64,000 bases of DNA from JBHIKY01 sp042139015 (GCF_042139015.1 NZ_JBHIKY010000019.1:1-64000), one strand, 5' to 3'. Shown: positions 33,504 to 42,665, counted from the first letter of the stretch. Notes: generated from the letters alone by a model not told the origin. Program-made: numbers and translations.

Positions 33504-34106
33504 CTAGAGCAGTCCTTTTTCACGGAGCTGCTCCAGTATAGCGTCAGCAGCCTTTTCTATATTGTACTCCTCTGTGTCAATTACAATTTCAGGAGCTTCC
33601 GGTTCCTCGTAAGGAGAGCTGATTCCAGTAAACTCAGGAATTTCTCCTTTACGGGCTTTTTGATATAAGCCTTTAGGGTCACGCTGCTCACAAGTATCCA
33701 GGCTGCATTTTACGTAAACTTCAAAGAATTCTCCGTCGTTCAAAAGATTACGCACCTGCGCTCTGTCTTCTTTGTATGGAGATATAAATGCAGTACTCAC
33801 AATCGTGCCTGCATCAACGAAAAGCTTTGCTACCTCTCCAATTCTGCGAATATTTTCCTGGCGGTCCTCCGGTGAAAATCCGAGATCCTTATTTAATCCA
33901 TGACGGACATTATCCCCATCAAGCACATAGGTTAATCGATCTTCTTCAAACAGTTTGCGGGACACTGCATTGGCAAGAGTAGACTTTCCTGAGCCGGACA
34001 GACCTGTGAACCACAGGACAAAACTTTCGTGCCCTAATCTTTTGGACCGTTCTTTCCTTGAAACTGAAGCATCATGCCATACAATATTTTTCTCTGTTGT
34101 ACTCAT
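33504..34106 (-). CDS. cysC: Adenylylsulfate kinase
   Basis: A 200-residue kinase phosphorylating APS to PAPS. The P-loop LSGSGKSTLANAVS, the DGDNVRHGLNKDLGFSPEDR block and AFISPYKEDR are all in place. It follows sat in the operon (gap 30 bp) and precedes the reductase. Its presence suggests CysH may use PAPS, or that PAPS is needed for other reactions. Confidence 0.95.
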   Translation of the reverse strand: MSTTEKNIVWHDASVSRKERSKRLGHESFVLWFTGLSGSGKSTLANAVSRKLFEEDRLTYVLDGDNVRHGLNKDLGFSPEDRQENIRRIGEVAKLFVDAGTIVSTAFISPYKEDRAQVRNLLNDGEFFEVYVKCSLDTCEQRDPKGLYQKARKGEIPEFTGISSPYEEPEAPEIVIDTEEYNIEKAADAILEQLREKGLL

Positions 34107-34136
34107 TAATGTTTACCGCCTTTCCTACTGTGAAAT

Positions 34137-35270
34137 CTATTGTTTCATACCTTTAATTAATACTTCAATAACTTCCGGCCGGCTGAATTCTTTAGGCGGG
34201 CGTTCCCCGTTCGTAAGCATTGCCCTTACCTTAGTACCGGAAAGAACAACGTGCTCTTTTTTATCACAAGGGCATGTCTTAGCTGTTGCCATGTTTTCAC
34301 ACTTTTTGCAGTAAAAACTGTGTTCAAAAAACAATGGCTTAATTCCGAGCTCCTTATCACTGAACTGATGAAAAATCTTCTGCGCATCATACGTTCCATA
34401 ATAATCACCTACACCTGCATGATCGCGCCCTACTATAAAGTGAGTGCAGCCGTAATTCTTTCTCACCATGGCGTGGAATATTGCTTCTCTAGGACCTGCA
34501 TAACGCATTGCAGCCGGAAAAACTGCCAGGAAAGTACGGTTGGAGGGGTAATAATTCTTTAATATCACTTCGTAGCTTTCCATACGAACATCTGCTGGAA
34601 TGTCGTCAGCTTTTGTGGCGCCAACCAGCGGATTTAAAAATAACCCGTCTACCGTTTCTAATGCTGTTTTTTGAATATATTCATGAGCACGGTGAACCGG
34701 GTTTCTGGTCTGAAATCCTACTACTGTATCCCAGCCTCTCTCTTTGAATGATTCCCGGGTTTCAACAGGATCTAAATAATAGGAATCAAATTGATCATGC
34801 GGAATTTCTTTTACGAGAGTAATCTCTCCCGCTGCATAAGTATCAGCACGATCATACAGTTTTTTCACTCCAGGATGTTTATCTTCGGTCGTCTGATATA
34901 CGTTTTGTGCTTCTTTTTCTTTATCAGGAGAATATAATTCCTCAATGCGGATAAAGCCGTATACAATACCATTATATTCAAGGTTAGCTTCCTCTCCAGC
35001 CTGGAGGGCTTCCGCTTCCTGTTCAGATACAGGAAGCGTGATAGGAATGCTCCATATCGTGCCGTCGGCCAGTCTGGTATTCTCGACTACTGAATTGTAA
35101 TCCTTTTGGTTCAAAAACCCTGTTAGAGGGCTGAAAGCACCATTTGCGATTAACTCTAAATCTGAAACAGAAATATCATCAAGTACAATTGACTTGTTTA
35201 TATGACTTGTATCTGCTCCTATTTGTTTTTGGTTTACTAATTTTCCACCATGAGGCGTACTGAGACTCAT
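34137..35270 (-). CDS. sat: Sulfate adenylyltransferase
   Basis: A 377-residue ATP sulfurylase forming APS from sulfate and ATP. Active-site blocks FQTRNPVHRAHEYI, GATKADDIPADVR and HFIVGRDHAGVGDYYG are present. The Cys pairs in YCKKCENMATAKTCPC are the zinc site of the bacterial homo-oligomeric type. AAAGGAAAG precedes the ATG. Second in the operon, 26 bp after cysH. Confidence 0.95.
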   Translation of the reverse strand: MSLSTPHGGKLVNQKQIGADTSHINKSIVLDDISVSDLELIANGAFSPLTGFLNQKDYNSVVENTRLADGTIWSIPITLPVSEQEAEALQAGEEANLEYNGIVYGFIRIEELYSPDKEKEAQNVYQTTEDKHPGVKKLYDRADTYAAGEITLVKEIPHDQFDSYYLDPVETRESFKERGWDTVVGFQTRNPVHRAHEYIQKTALETVDGLFLNPLVGATKADDIPADVRMESYEVILKNYYPSNRTFLAVFPAAMRYAGPREAIFHAMVRKNYGCTHFIVGRDHAGVGDYYGTYDAQKIFHQFSDKELGIKPLFFEHSFYCKKCENMATAKTCPCDKKEHVVLSGTKVRAMLTNGERPPKEFSRPEVIEVLIKGMKQ

Positions 35271-35296
35271 CTACAATCTTTCCTTTCAGGATTCAA

Positions 35297-36004
35297 TTAT
35301 TTGTGCAAACCACATTCCGTTTTACCACTTGCTGCCCAGCGGCCGCTGCGGAGATCTTCTCCCTCAAGTACGGCCTGTGTACACTGCATACATCCGATAC
35401 TTGGATAATTTTGGTCATGCAGAGGGTTATAAGGCAGGTTGAATGTCTCAATATAGAGCCAGACATCGTCCCATGTCCAATGAATTAATGGGCATATCTT
35501 GATAGAGGAGAAACGCTTATCTTCATTTACAAATTGAGTATTTCTTCTGGTCAGAGACTGTTCCCGACGCAGACCTGAAAGCCACGCGCTGTATTGATTT
35601 AATATTTTTTCAAGAGGTATCAGCTTTCGGATCTGACAGCATTTATCCGGATCCGTTTCCCACAGCTTTTCGCCTTCTTGTTCTGCCTGCTGCTGTGGAG
35701 TAAGCTCTGGTTCCTGCATAATGATATTCAAACTCGGATAACGCTCTTTAATTTTTTCAATCAATTCGTAAGTTTCTTTAAAATGAAATCCTGTATCAAG
35801 AAATACGATATCGGCATCTGGCCGCACTTTACTTATTAAGTCTATCAGAACTACGCCTTCAGCTCCAAAACTGCACGCATAGACAAGGTCATCGCCGTAT
35901 TCATTATACCCCCAACGTATTACATCAAGCGCGTCTCTGCCGGTCAATTCAATATTATTAATTTTTTCCAGTTCTTCTGAATCAAAGGTTTTATGGGTAA
36001 GCAA
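35297..36004 (-). CDS. cysH: Phosphoadenylyl-sulfate/adenylyl-sulfate reductase
   Basis: A 235-residue thioredoxin-dependent reductase releasing sulfite from (P)APS. The nucleotide-binding part holds SFGAEGVVLIDL and FLDTGFHFKETYELI. The cluster-binding cysteines CC (KCCQIRKL) and CMQC are present, which marks the [4Fe-4S] type able to use APS. The catalytic Cys lies in the C-terminal ECGLHK. A TTG start follows AAAGGAGG at 8 nt. First gene of the operon, with a good promoter about 130 bp upstream. Confidence 0.93.
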   Translation of the reverse strand: MLTHKTFDSEELEKINNIELTGRDALDVIRWGYNEYGDDLVYACSFGAEGVVLIDLISKVRPDADIVFLDTGFHFKETYELIEKIKERYPSLNIIMQEPELTPQQQAEQEGEKLWETDPDKCCQIRKLIPLEKILNQYSAWLSGLRREQSLTRRNTQFVNEDKRFSSIKICPLIHWTWDDVWLYIETFNLPYNPLHDQNYPSIGCMQCTQAVLEGEDLRSGRWAASGKTECGLHK

Positions 36005-36134
36005 ACCAATTTCCTCCTTTTAAATCCAATTCCTTCTGCATAAACGCTTTACTATTTTTAGAAGAAATGATTTGTTCCTTACGGATTAATTCATAGTATG
36101 CTTATCAACATTATAAGTTTACTTGTTATTCGTT

Positions 36135-36163
36135 ATTTTAGAGAGAATAAGGAAAAAAGTCAA
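36135..36163 (-). promoter_or_regulatory. Sigma-A promoter of the cysH operon
   Basis: On the minus strand TTGACT (36163-36158) and TAAAAT (36140-36135) are separated by exactly 17 bp, leaving a leader of about 125 nt before cysH. The rest of the 300-bp divergent gap to lplJ is AT-rich. No T-box, SAM riboswitch or clear CymR site was seen. Confidence 0.7.
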
Positions 36164-36303
36164 TAAAAATAAAACATTTACCTAAATATCAAGGTCCAGC
36201 GTGTTCCCCGCTGTAATTTTTATAATTTCATAACCAATCAATGACTGTTCATTCTGAATAGTTGTGTCATAATAAATGTAATAGTGTCTAGGAGGGCTGC
36301 ACG

Positions 36304-37296
36304 ATGAAATTTATTGATAATGAAGGAATTACCGATCCACGAATTAATTTAGCAATTGAGCAATTCGCCCTTAGCAGCATGGACCTTAATAAGGAAGATA
36401 CATATCTTCTTTTTTATATTAACGAACCGTCTATTATAATAGGAAAAAACCAAAACACAATTGAAGAAATAAATGTGAATTACGTTGAATCAAACGATAT
36501 TCATGTTGTCCGCCGAATATCGGGGGGAGGAGCAGTTTATCATGATTTCGGCAATTTAAATTTCAGCTTCCTTACAAAAGACGACGGCAGCAGCTTTCAC
36601 AATTTCAAAAAATTTACGAGGCCGGTTATTGAAGCTTTGAATGATCTGGGTGTTCCGGCAGAACTTTCCGGGAGAAATGATATCCAGGCCGGCGGAAAAA
36701 AAATTTCCGGAAACGCCCAGTTTTCATCAAAATCCAGAATGTTCAGTCATGGCACCCTGATGTTCAATTCAGAAATAGAAAATGTAGTGTCAGCCCTGAA
36801 TGTAAAAGATGAAAAAATCCGCTCTAAAGGAATTAAATCGATTCGGAGCAGAGTTGGAAATATTAATGAATTTTTAGAAGAAAAGCTCACGATGAAGGAA
36901 TTTAAAAAACACCTCCTTAATCACATTTTCCAATCAGAAGAGGTGCCGATTTACAAACTTTCTAGTGAAGATTGGATAAAAATTCACGCAATTGCAGAAG
37001 AACGCTACAAAAACTGGGACTGGAATTATGGAAAATCTCCTGAGTTTGATATTCAACGTTCCAAGAAATTTGATGCAGGTATTATAGATATCCGCTTTAA
37101 CGTAAATAAAGGCAGGATTGTAGAGTGTAAAATCTTTGGAGATTTTTTTGGTACAAAGGATGTGTCGGAGCTTGAAAAGGCATTATCAGGCATCAAGTGC
37201 GATTCCGTTCACATCCAGGAAGCCCTGTCTGCCTTTGAAATAAAAGATTACTTTGGTCCTGTAAAACAAGAATATATTGTCGAATTATTGTACTAG
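36304..37296 (+). CDS. lplJ: Lipoate-protein ligase LplJ
   Basis: A 330-residue enzyme that activates free lipoate with ATP and attaches it to lipoyl domains. Key blocks are VRRISGGGAVYHDFGNLNFSF, GRNDIQAGGKKISGNAQ with the catalytic Lys, and HGTLMFNSEIENV, followed by the small C-terminal LplA_C domain. TAGGAGGG precedes the ATG. Single gene, divergent from the cys operon. Confidence 0.92.
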   Translation: MKFIDNEGITDPRINLAIEQFALSSMDLNKEDTYLLFYINEPSIIIGKNQNTIEEINVNYVESNDIHVVRRISGGGAVYHDFGNLNFSFLTKDDGSSFHNFKKFTRPVIEALNDLGVPAELSGRNDIQAGGKKISGNAQFSSKSRMFSHGTLMFNSEIENVVSALNVKDEKIRSKGIKSIRSRVGNINEFLEEKLTMKEFKKHLLNHIFQSEEVPIYKLSSEDWIKIHAIAEERYKNWDWNYGKSPEFDIQRSKKFDAGIIDIRFNVNKGRIVECKIFGDFFGTKDVSELEKALSGIKCDSVHIQEALSAFEIKDYFGPVKQEYIVELLY

Positions 37297-37521
37297 TCCA
37301 TAAATACTCAGCTGCTTTCTTTGGTTACAACCATGTTATTCTTCTAACTAATTCTTCATTTTTGTCACAATATAATCATTATTCACGACTTATGAATCAA
37401 TAAATTAATAATTTTTTGCAGGAACTTTAATTTAATCTTGTAATTTTAATTAAATATGAATCTTTGTATCTGGTTAATTAGGTCTTATTATTAAATAGGG
37501 TTGATTTTTCTGGGATTTTCG

Positions 37522-37548
37522 ACCCTTACTGGTCAGCTCCTGGACGTA
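37522..37548 (+). promoter_or_regulatory. Weak candidate SigI-type promoter of mreBH
   Basis: ACCCTT (37522-37527), 17 bp, then CGTA (37545-37548). B. subtilis mreBH is SigI-dependent with ACCCCC and CGAA elements, so this is only a partial match at a suitable place. The remainder of 37297-37594 is AT-rich without other features. Confidence 0.25.
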
Positions 37549-37594
37549 TACAATGGCGCTTAGGAAGAATTTTCGATAAAAAAGGGTGAACATT

Positions 37595-38602
37595 ATGTTA
37601 TCAAATACAGAAATAGGAATTGATTTAGGAACCGCTAATATACTCGTGTATACAAAAGAAAAAGGAATAGTACTGAACGAACCATCGGTCGTTGCTCTGA
37701 ACACAGAGACTGGAGAAGTGCTGGCAGTTGGAACAGAGGCTAAGGAAATGGTTGGGAAGACTCCTGGTAAAATAGTGGCTATGCGGCCCTTAAAGCAGGG
37801 AGTTATTGCTGATTATGACGTGACTTCTACCCTACTTCGCCATATTATGAAAAAAGTAAGCAGAAATGTAGGTTTTTCGATTCGAAAGCCGAAGGTTGTT
37901 GTCTGCACTCCATGTGGGTCAACCTCTGTAGAAAGACGAGCGATCCGCGACTCCGTCATGAGCTGCGGTGCAAAAGAAGTACATTTGATTGAAGAACCGG
38001 TGGCTGCTGCTATTGGCGCTGACCTTCCAGTGGATGAACCAATTGCTAACGTCATTGTTGATATCGGCGGAGGCACCACAGAGGTAGGAATTATTTCTTA
38101 CGGTGGGGTTGTGTCTTCCCAGTCAGTACGCAGAGGTGGAGATGACCTGGACGATGATATCGTTCATTATGTCCGGAAAACATATAATGTCTTAATTGGT
38201 GAAAGAACAGGAGAAAATACAAAAATTGAAATTGGCAACGCCCATCCGGATCATGTAGAATCAACTATGGAAATCCGCGGAAGGGATCTTGTAACAGGTC
38301 TGCCTAAAACTATTACTTTAAGCTCCAAAGAAATTCATGGTGCAATTGCTGAATCGCTTGAACAGATACTCGAAGCAATTAGAGCTACTCTCGAAAGCTG
38401 CCCTCCTGAACTAAGCGGAGATATCGTTGACCAGGGAATTATATTAACAGGTGGAGGCTCACTTCTAAATGGGATGCAGCAATGGCTGAGCGAGCAGATT
38501 ATCGTTCCCGTTCACCTCGCTCCAAATCCACTGGAAGCTGTAGCAATGGGCACCGGAAAATCTTTAAAAATAATTGACAAGCTACAAAAAGCATCTGTAT
38601 AA
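37595..38602 (+). CDS. mreBH: MreB-family cytoskeletal protein, MreBH-like
   Basis: A 335-residue actin-like ATPase guiding sidewall peptidoglycan synthesis. Phosphate loops TEIGIDLGTANILVYTKEKG and VIVDIGGGTTEVGII, and the adenosine site ILTGGGSLLNGM, are intact. The N-terminal sequence is closest in my memory to MreBH rather than MreB or Mbl, and no mreCD follows, as for stand-alone mreBH. AAAGGG 9 nt upstream selects the ATG at 37595 over a GTG at 37586. Confidence 0.88.
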   Translation: MLSNTEIGIDLGTANILVYTKEKGIVLNEPSVVALNTETGEVLAVGTEAKEMVGKTPGKIVAMRPLKQGVIADYDVTSTLLRHIMKKVSRNVGFSIRKPKVVVCTPCGSTSVERRAIRDSVMSCGAKEVHLIEEPVAAAIGADLPVDEPIANVIVDIGGGTTEVGIISYGGVVSSQSVRRGGDDLDDDIVHYVRKTYNVLIGERTGENTKIEIGNAHPDHVESTMEIRGRDLVTGLPKTITLSSKEIHGAIAESLEQILEAIRATLESCPPELSGDIVDQGIILTGGGSLLNGMQQWLSEQIIVPVHLAPNPLEAVAMGTGKSLKIIDKLQKASV

Positions 38603-38633
38603 AGACCTGTATTCGTCTTAAATAAAAATACAC

Positions 38634-38669
38634 CCCCGCCTCCTTTTGTAAACAATAAAAGGGACGGGG
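38634..38669 (+). terminator. Terminator of mreBH
   Basis: CCCCGCCTCCTTTT pairs with AAAAGGGACGGGG (one mismatch), then ATATTTGTTT. Confidence 0.65.
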
Positions 38670-38751
38670 ATATTTGTTTAGATCGGATGGATGTGCCGTC
38701 TTCCTCAATTGGCGATTGATTATGAGCGAAAAGCCAGGTCGGCTGGATGGA

Positions 38752-38867
38752 TGCGGACAGAAGTGCCGTTATTTTTTCAAATTGTGCTTTTTTTAAGTAC
38801 GCTATTTACTGGAATAGCGGGAAATTTGGTTTGTTTTACGACCATTAACGGAACACACGTCCGGCAA
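38752..38867. repeat. Interspersed repeat, family B copy 1
   Basis: From GCGGACAGAAGTGCCGTTAT to ACGGAACACACGTCCGGC, with an inner ACGCTATTTACTGGAATAGCGG. The ends are imperfect inverted repeats. The right end, AACGGAACACACGTCCGGCAAA, and the ACGCTATTT block recur at 59260-59345. Non-coding. The stretch 38603-38969 otherwise holds only the mreBH terminator. Confidence 0.6.
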
Positions 38868-38969
38868 AGTTATAAAATCCGGCTTTATATTATAAATAGT
38901 GGAACCAGTGTCCGTAGATCAGGTCGTACCAGATCGGCAGAATATTTCACTAAGAGCCTGCCGCTGTTA

Positions 38970-40100
38970 TTATTCAAACTGTTCCTCGTACTCCGAATAG
39001 CCCTTCTCCTCCAATTCATTCACTGGAATAAAATCCATGGCTGCCGAATTCATGCAGTATCTTAGGCCGGTCGGCTCGGGCCCATCTTCGAAGACATGTC
39101 CGAGATGAGAGTCAGCATTTTTGCTGCGCACCTCAACTCTGACCCCAAACAACCCATCGTCTTCTTTTAATACAATGTTGGAGGACTCTAAAGGTTTTGT
39201 AAAACTCGGCCAGCCTGTTCCAGAATCGAACTGATCCTCTGAACTAAACAATGGTTCTCCGGAGACGATATCTACATAGATGCCTTCTTCTTTATTATCG
39301 TGGTATTCATTATTAAAGGCTTCTTCTGTGTCATCCTCCTGTGTCACACTATACTGAAGCTCTGTCAATTCATCCAGGCGGGCTTCTTTATTAAAATCCT
39401 TAAATCCAGCACTGCTATCTTCAACTTTATATTCCCGGTCATCTCCCCATACCTTGTCAAGATAGTCATCTCGCCCGGACTGACCGCGGTAATAGCTGTA
39501 TCTTCCTTCATTTTTTTTGTAATAATCCTGATGGTAATCCTCTGCCTGATAGAATTTCTCGAAATCCTCTATCGGTGTGACTATTTCGGAATCAAACCTT
39601 TCAGATTCCTCCATATTCTGCAGTGATTTTTCGGCTTGTTTCTTTTGGTTTTCATCATGAACAAATATAGCTGATGTGTATTGATGCCCGCGGTCTACAA
39701 ACATTCCTTCATTGTCCGTAGGGTCGATTTGTCTCCAGAATACTTCCAGTAGCTCGCCATACGTGATTTGCTCTGGATTGTAAATAATCTGCACAGCTTC
39801 CACGTGTCCGGTTTCTCCGGCAGCTACTTCTTCATATACCGGATCTTCCTCCTGGCCGCCTGTATAGCCTGAAACTGCTTCTACTACTCCTGGAAGCTTC
39901 TCGAAAGGGGGCTCCATGCACCAGAAGCAGCCACCCGCGAAAGTGGCTTTTTCATAATTTTCACTTTGGTTTTCTGATAACAGCTGCTTTGTCCCTCTAG
40001 CATCATCATACTCTTTACTCGCAAAACTGGAGTATGTCAGCCATACAGCCGCCACAGCCATGATCGGAACGAGCACAAATATCCACCGTTTCCACCGCAT
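38970..40100 (-). CDS. msrAB: Membrane-anchored MsrA-MsrB fusion
   Basis: A 376-residue bifunctional methionine sulfoxide reductase. Residues 5-27 are a single N-terminal membrane anchor with no clear cleavage site. Residues 50-210 are MsrA (FAGGCFWCMEPPFEKL, GHVEAVQIIYNPEQ). Residues 245-370 are MsrB (GTGWPSFTKPL, SHLGHVFEDGPEPTGLRYC). It should repair oxidised proteins outside the membrane. The MsrA and MsrB parts are each clearly related to, but different from, the separate cytosolic pair at 16691-17655. AGAGGTGG precedes the ATG. Electron delivery across the membrane would need a partner not seen here. Confidence 0.9.
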   Translation of the reverse strand: MRWKRWIFVLVPIMAVAAVWLTYSSFASKEYDDARGTKQLLSENQSENYEKATFAGGCFWCMEPPFEKLPGVVEAVSGYTGGQEEDPVYEEVAAGETGHVEAVQIIYNPEQITYGELLEVFWRQIDPTDNEGMFVDRGHQYTSAIFVHDENQKKQAEKSLQNMEESERFDSEIVTPIEDFEKFYQAEDYHQDYYKKNEGRYSYYRGQSGRDDYLDKVWGDDREYKVEDSSAGFKDFNKEARLDELTELQYSVTQEDDTEEAFNNEYHDNKEEGIYVDIVSGEPLFSSEDQFDSGTGWPSFTKPLESSNIVLKEDDGLFGVRVEVRSKNADSHLGHVFEDGPEPTGLRYCMNSAAMDFIPVNELEEKGYSEYEEQFE

Positions 40101-40297
40101 TTTGGAGCCACCTCTTTCTCCTGGAATAAAGCGTTTTCACTTAATTTTATTATACAGGACATTTCTTCGTATTTCATGAAAACTGTTTCCTAATGCAGAC
40201 TGATGTAACAAAAGTACGCGTCCAAAGATCCACACTTTGAATAAAGATGTGGATCTCCCATACTAACTTCATAATTGTTAATTGTAGAAAAATCCGC

Positions 40298-40432
40298 GAG
40301 ATTCCTATGGGACCAGCGTCGGCCGAAGATCATCCGGTGATTTTCCCGAGGAGCTGAGGCGGCGCCCATGGAAAGCAAGCGGTTATTTTTCGAAATCATC
40401 AATAAAAGATAACAGAGTATCTATTGATGATA
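40298..40432. repeat. Decayed family A-like repeat and inverted repeat
   Basis: In the 457-bp gap between the MsrAB gene and the hydrolase terminator, 40298-40390 is GC-rich (GGGACCAGCGTCGGCCGAAG, then CCCGAGGAGCTGAGGC and ATGGAAAGCAAGCGG), similar in style to the GC-rich part of family A. It is followed by TCATCAAT...AGATA / TATCT...ATTGATGA (40397-40432). A cre-like CGCTTACA lies near 40480. I see no open frame with a ribosome binding site here. Confidence 0.45.
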
Positions 40433-40506
40433 AGTAAAGTATGGCGCCTTGTATGAGCATAAAAAAAGGTGTGTTTGTTTTAACGCTTACAATCAAATCA
40501 AAAATA

Positions 40507-40541
40507 AGCCTGCGCTGCTGAAATATTCAGCAGCGCAGGCT
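40507..40541 (-). terminator. Very strong terminator of the hydrolase gene
   Basis: AGCCTGCGCTGCTGAA pairs perfectly with TTCAGCAGCGCAGGCT over 16 bp with a 3-nt loop, then TATTTTTGATTT on the minus strand. Confidence 0.85.
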
Positions 40542-40557
40542 ATAAAAATATACTTTT

Positions 40558-41505
40558 CTAATCAGATAAAATATGCTTTAAAATCCAGGGCTGAATAATA
40601 TCATATAACTCAGAGGCAATGGCCTCCCTGCCATATTTCCTGTAAAGCCTTTTTGCAGTAAGGATGGATGGTTCTTCTTCTTGAATTCTCAGAATATGAT
40701 TCATGTTATCAATGACATGTACTTCCGCTGCTCCGCCCGCAGCTGCTGCTATTTCACTTACGTCTTCCCCTTTTACCTGGACATCTCTTGAACCATTTAC
40801 CGCCAATATTGGAATACTTAAATTTTCTAATGACATTGCCGGGGAAAAATTTGAATGCTCTTTGAACCATTTTGCATTAATTTTAGAAATACCCTTCAGT
40901 CTGTAGGTATCATTTTCTGATTGAATCGTTTTTTGAATAAACTTTTGATGCTTTCGCTTTGAATTATGATGAACTCCTGCTGTGCGAAGCAGTTTGTATT
41001 GAAGCCCCTGGCCGTGCTGCACTTCCACTTCAAGATCCTCCGTTTGAGTCAGCAGAATATCCAGTAATGGCCGCGATGAAGAAGCAAGCAGTATTAATCC
41101 TTTCACTTCTGATTTTTCTGCGATGGACGGAGCAATCATTCCTCCTTCACTGTGACCGACAATAAATATCTTATCGCTGTCTGTCGCAGGATGGGCTTTA
41201 GCAAAGGCAACTGCAGCCGCGGCGTCATCTATCAGATCTTCCATTCCTGCTTCTGCATATACTCCATCGCTTTTGCCTGTCCCTCTTTTATCGTATCTCA
41301 AACTGGCAATGCCCTGACCGGCAAACCAATCTCCGAGACGGTTAAAAACATTCAGCTTCAAACCCCGCGTATTCTCATCACGGTCCAAAGCACCGGAGCC
41401 ATGAATAAACACTACTGCCGGAACCTTTTCATTTCGAGTGTGCCCGGGCAGTGTCAATGTGCCTCTCAGCGTTCCATTTCTTTCAAAATCAACCTGTTGA
41501 ATCAT
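40558..41505 (-). CDS. Alpha/beta hydrolase
   Basis: A 315-residue serine hydrolase of the S9/dienelactone-like type: VVFIHGSGALDRDEN with the oxyanion region, SLRYDKRGTGKSDG, the nucleophile elbow IFIVGHSEGGMIAP, acid in AVNGSRDVQV and His in DNMNHILR. No signal peptide or membrane helix. Substrate unknown, with esterase or peptidase activity likely. GAGGGGTG precedes the ATG. Single gene with a strong terminator. Confidence 0.8.
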   Translation of the reverse strand: MIQQVDFERNGTLRGTLTLPGHTRNEKVPAVVFIHGSGALDRDENTRGLKLNVFNRLGDWFAGQGIASLRYDKRGTGKSDGVYAEAGMEDLIDDAAAAVAFAKAHPATDSDKIFIVGHSEGGMIAPSIAEKSEVKGLILLASSSRPLLDILLTQTEDLEVEVQHGQGLQYKLLRTAGVHHNSKRKHQKFIQKTIQSENDTYRLKGISKINAKWFKEHSNFSPAMSLENLSIPILAVNGSRDVQVKGEDVSEIAAAAGGAAEVHVIDNMNHILRIQEEEPSILTAKRLYRKYGREAIASELYDIIQPWILKHILSD

Positions 41506-41574
41506 GAAATTACACCCCTCATCGCAATCGTGTATTATTACTCAATTCCTTCCTGCAGCATGTAATAAACATCC

Positions 41575-42114
41575 TTAAGAAGCGGGTGCGAGAAATAATC
41601 CACCGTACAATAAACCAGCTGCGATCACAAACGCGGGATGCACCTTCCATTTCTGCAGTGCAAAAAAGGTCCCTGCCCCAACAATAATTGTATGGAAAAA
41701 ACCTGCGGTTAAAATCGCTTCATCGAAAAACTGAAAAGAAATTATACCGAGCAGCACAGCGATCACCGGCCGAACGAGGCTGCTCATATTTTTCACCTTT
41801 GGAGAATCTTTATGTCTCATTAAGAAACCAAGCATGATTATCATTAAAAATAAAGACGGTGCTACGGTTGCAAATGTTCCTACCAATGCGCCTGCCATAC
41901 CCCCCACCTCATAACCGATATATCCGGCCATTTTCGTGGCAATCGGGCCGGGCAGAGCATTTCCGAAAGCGAGCACTTCACTGAATTCGCTGTTAGACAT
42001 CCAGCCATAGTTTTCTACAACCTCGTGCTGAATGAGTGGAATGGATGCCGGCCCGCCCCCATATCCTAATATTCCCGGCAGGAAAAAAGCTATAAAAATA
42101 TCAAAATAAATCAT
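41575..42114 (-). CDS. Chromate transporter, second subunit (YwrA/YwrB type)
   Basis: A 179-residue membrane protein, a single-domain CHR transporter. The family signature FFLPGILGYGGGPASIPLIQ is near the start, then FGNALPGPIATKMAGYIGY, with about five to six helices. Single-domain CHR proteins act in pairs of opposite topology. Its ATG overlaps the stop of the partner gene (ATGA). In B. subtilis paired CHR proteins export chromate. Confidence 0.85.
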   Translation of the reverse strand: MIYFDIFIAFFLPGILGYGGGPASIPLIQHEVVENYGWMSNSEFSEVLAFGNALPGPIATKMAGYIGYEVGGMAGALVGTFATVAPSLFLMIIMLGFLMRHKDSPKVKNMSSLVRPVIAVLLGIISFQFFDEAILTAGFFHTIIVGAGTFFALQKWKVHPAFVIAAGLLYGGLFLAPAS

Positions 42115-42665
42115 GAAGCTGCCTCCTCTGAGCTTTTATTTTTCTTAACAAGCGCATAAATGAGCACAGCTCCAATGATAAATCCAGGATGGATATTTAA
42201 TACTCCTATCAATAAAATTCCGAGGCCGGTCAACACCAATACGGACAGCCAGCCTGCCGTTTGTTTCCCCTTCCAGAAGAACTGACAGGTTAACAATGCC
42301 ATCATAACCCCGACTACAGGAAGAACTCCTCTGAGCATCCCCTGCACCCAGGGCTGTTCCTGGATAGAACTTAAAAAAGTAAACAATATTATCATTAAAA
42401 TGATAGTTGGAAGAATAGATGCCGCTACCGCATTAACTAATCCCAAAAATCCGCCGATTCTATAGCCGATAAAGCCGGCAAGTTTTGTAATAATCGGTCC
42501 AGGAAGTGTATTTCCAAGAGCCAGTACATCACTGAATTCTTCATCTGTTAACCATTGATACGTAACAACTGCTTCTCTATGTAAAAGTGGAATGGATGCC
42601 GGCCCACCGCCATAGCCGAGCATTCCCGTTCGAAAAAAAGCGATAAAAATATCCCATTGCTTCAC
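42111..42665 (-). CDS. Chromate transporter, first subunit (YwrA/YwrB type)
   Basis: A 184-residue single-domain CHR protein, FFRTGMLGYGGGPASIPLLH and LGNTLPGPIITKLAGFIGY being the same signatures as in its partner, from which it clearly arose by duplication. GTG start after GTGAGG. First of the two-gene operon. No ChrB-type regulator is adjacent. Confidence 0.85.
   Translation of the reverse strand: MKQWDIFIAFFRTGMLGYGGGPASIPLLHREAVVTYQWLTDEEFSDVLALGNTLPGPIITKLAGFIGYRIGGFLGLVNAVAASILPTIILMIILFTFLSSIQEQPWVQGMLRGVLPVVGVMMALLTCQFFWKGKQTAGWLSVLVLTGLGILLIGVLNIHPGFIIGAVLIYALVKKNKSSEEAAS

Noticed and set aside
36005..36303. Riboswitch or T-box in the cysH leader
   Set aside because: The leader is short and AT-rich. 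None of the conserved T-box or SAM-riboswitch segments was found.
38691..39065. 124-codon plus-strand frame
   Set aside because: It covers repeat family B and the antisense of the MsrAB C-terminus, with no start signal.
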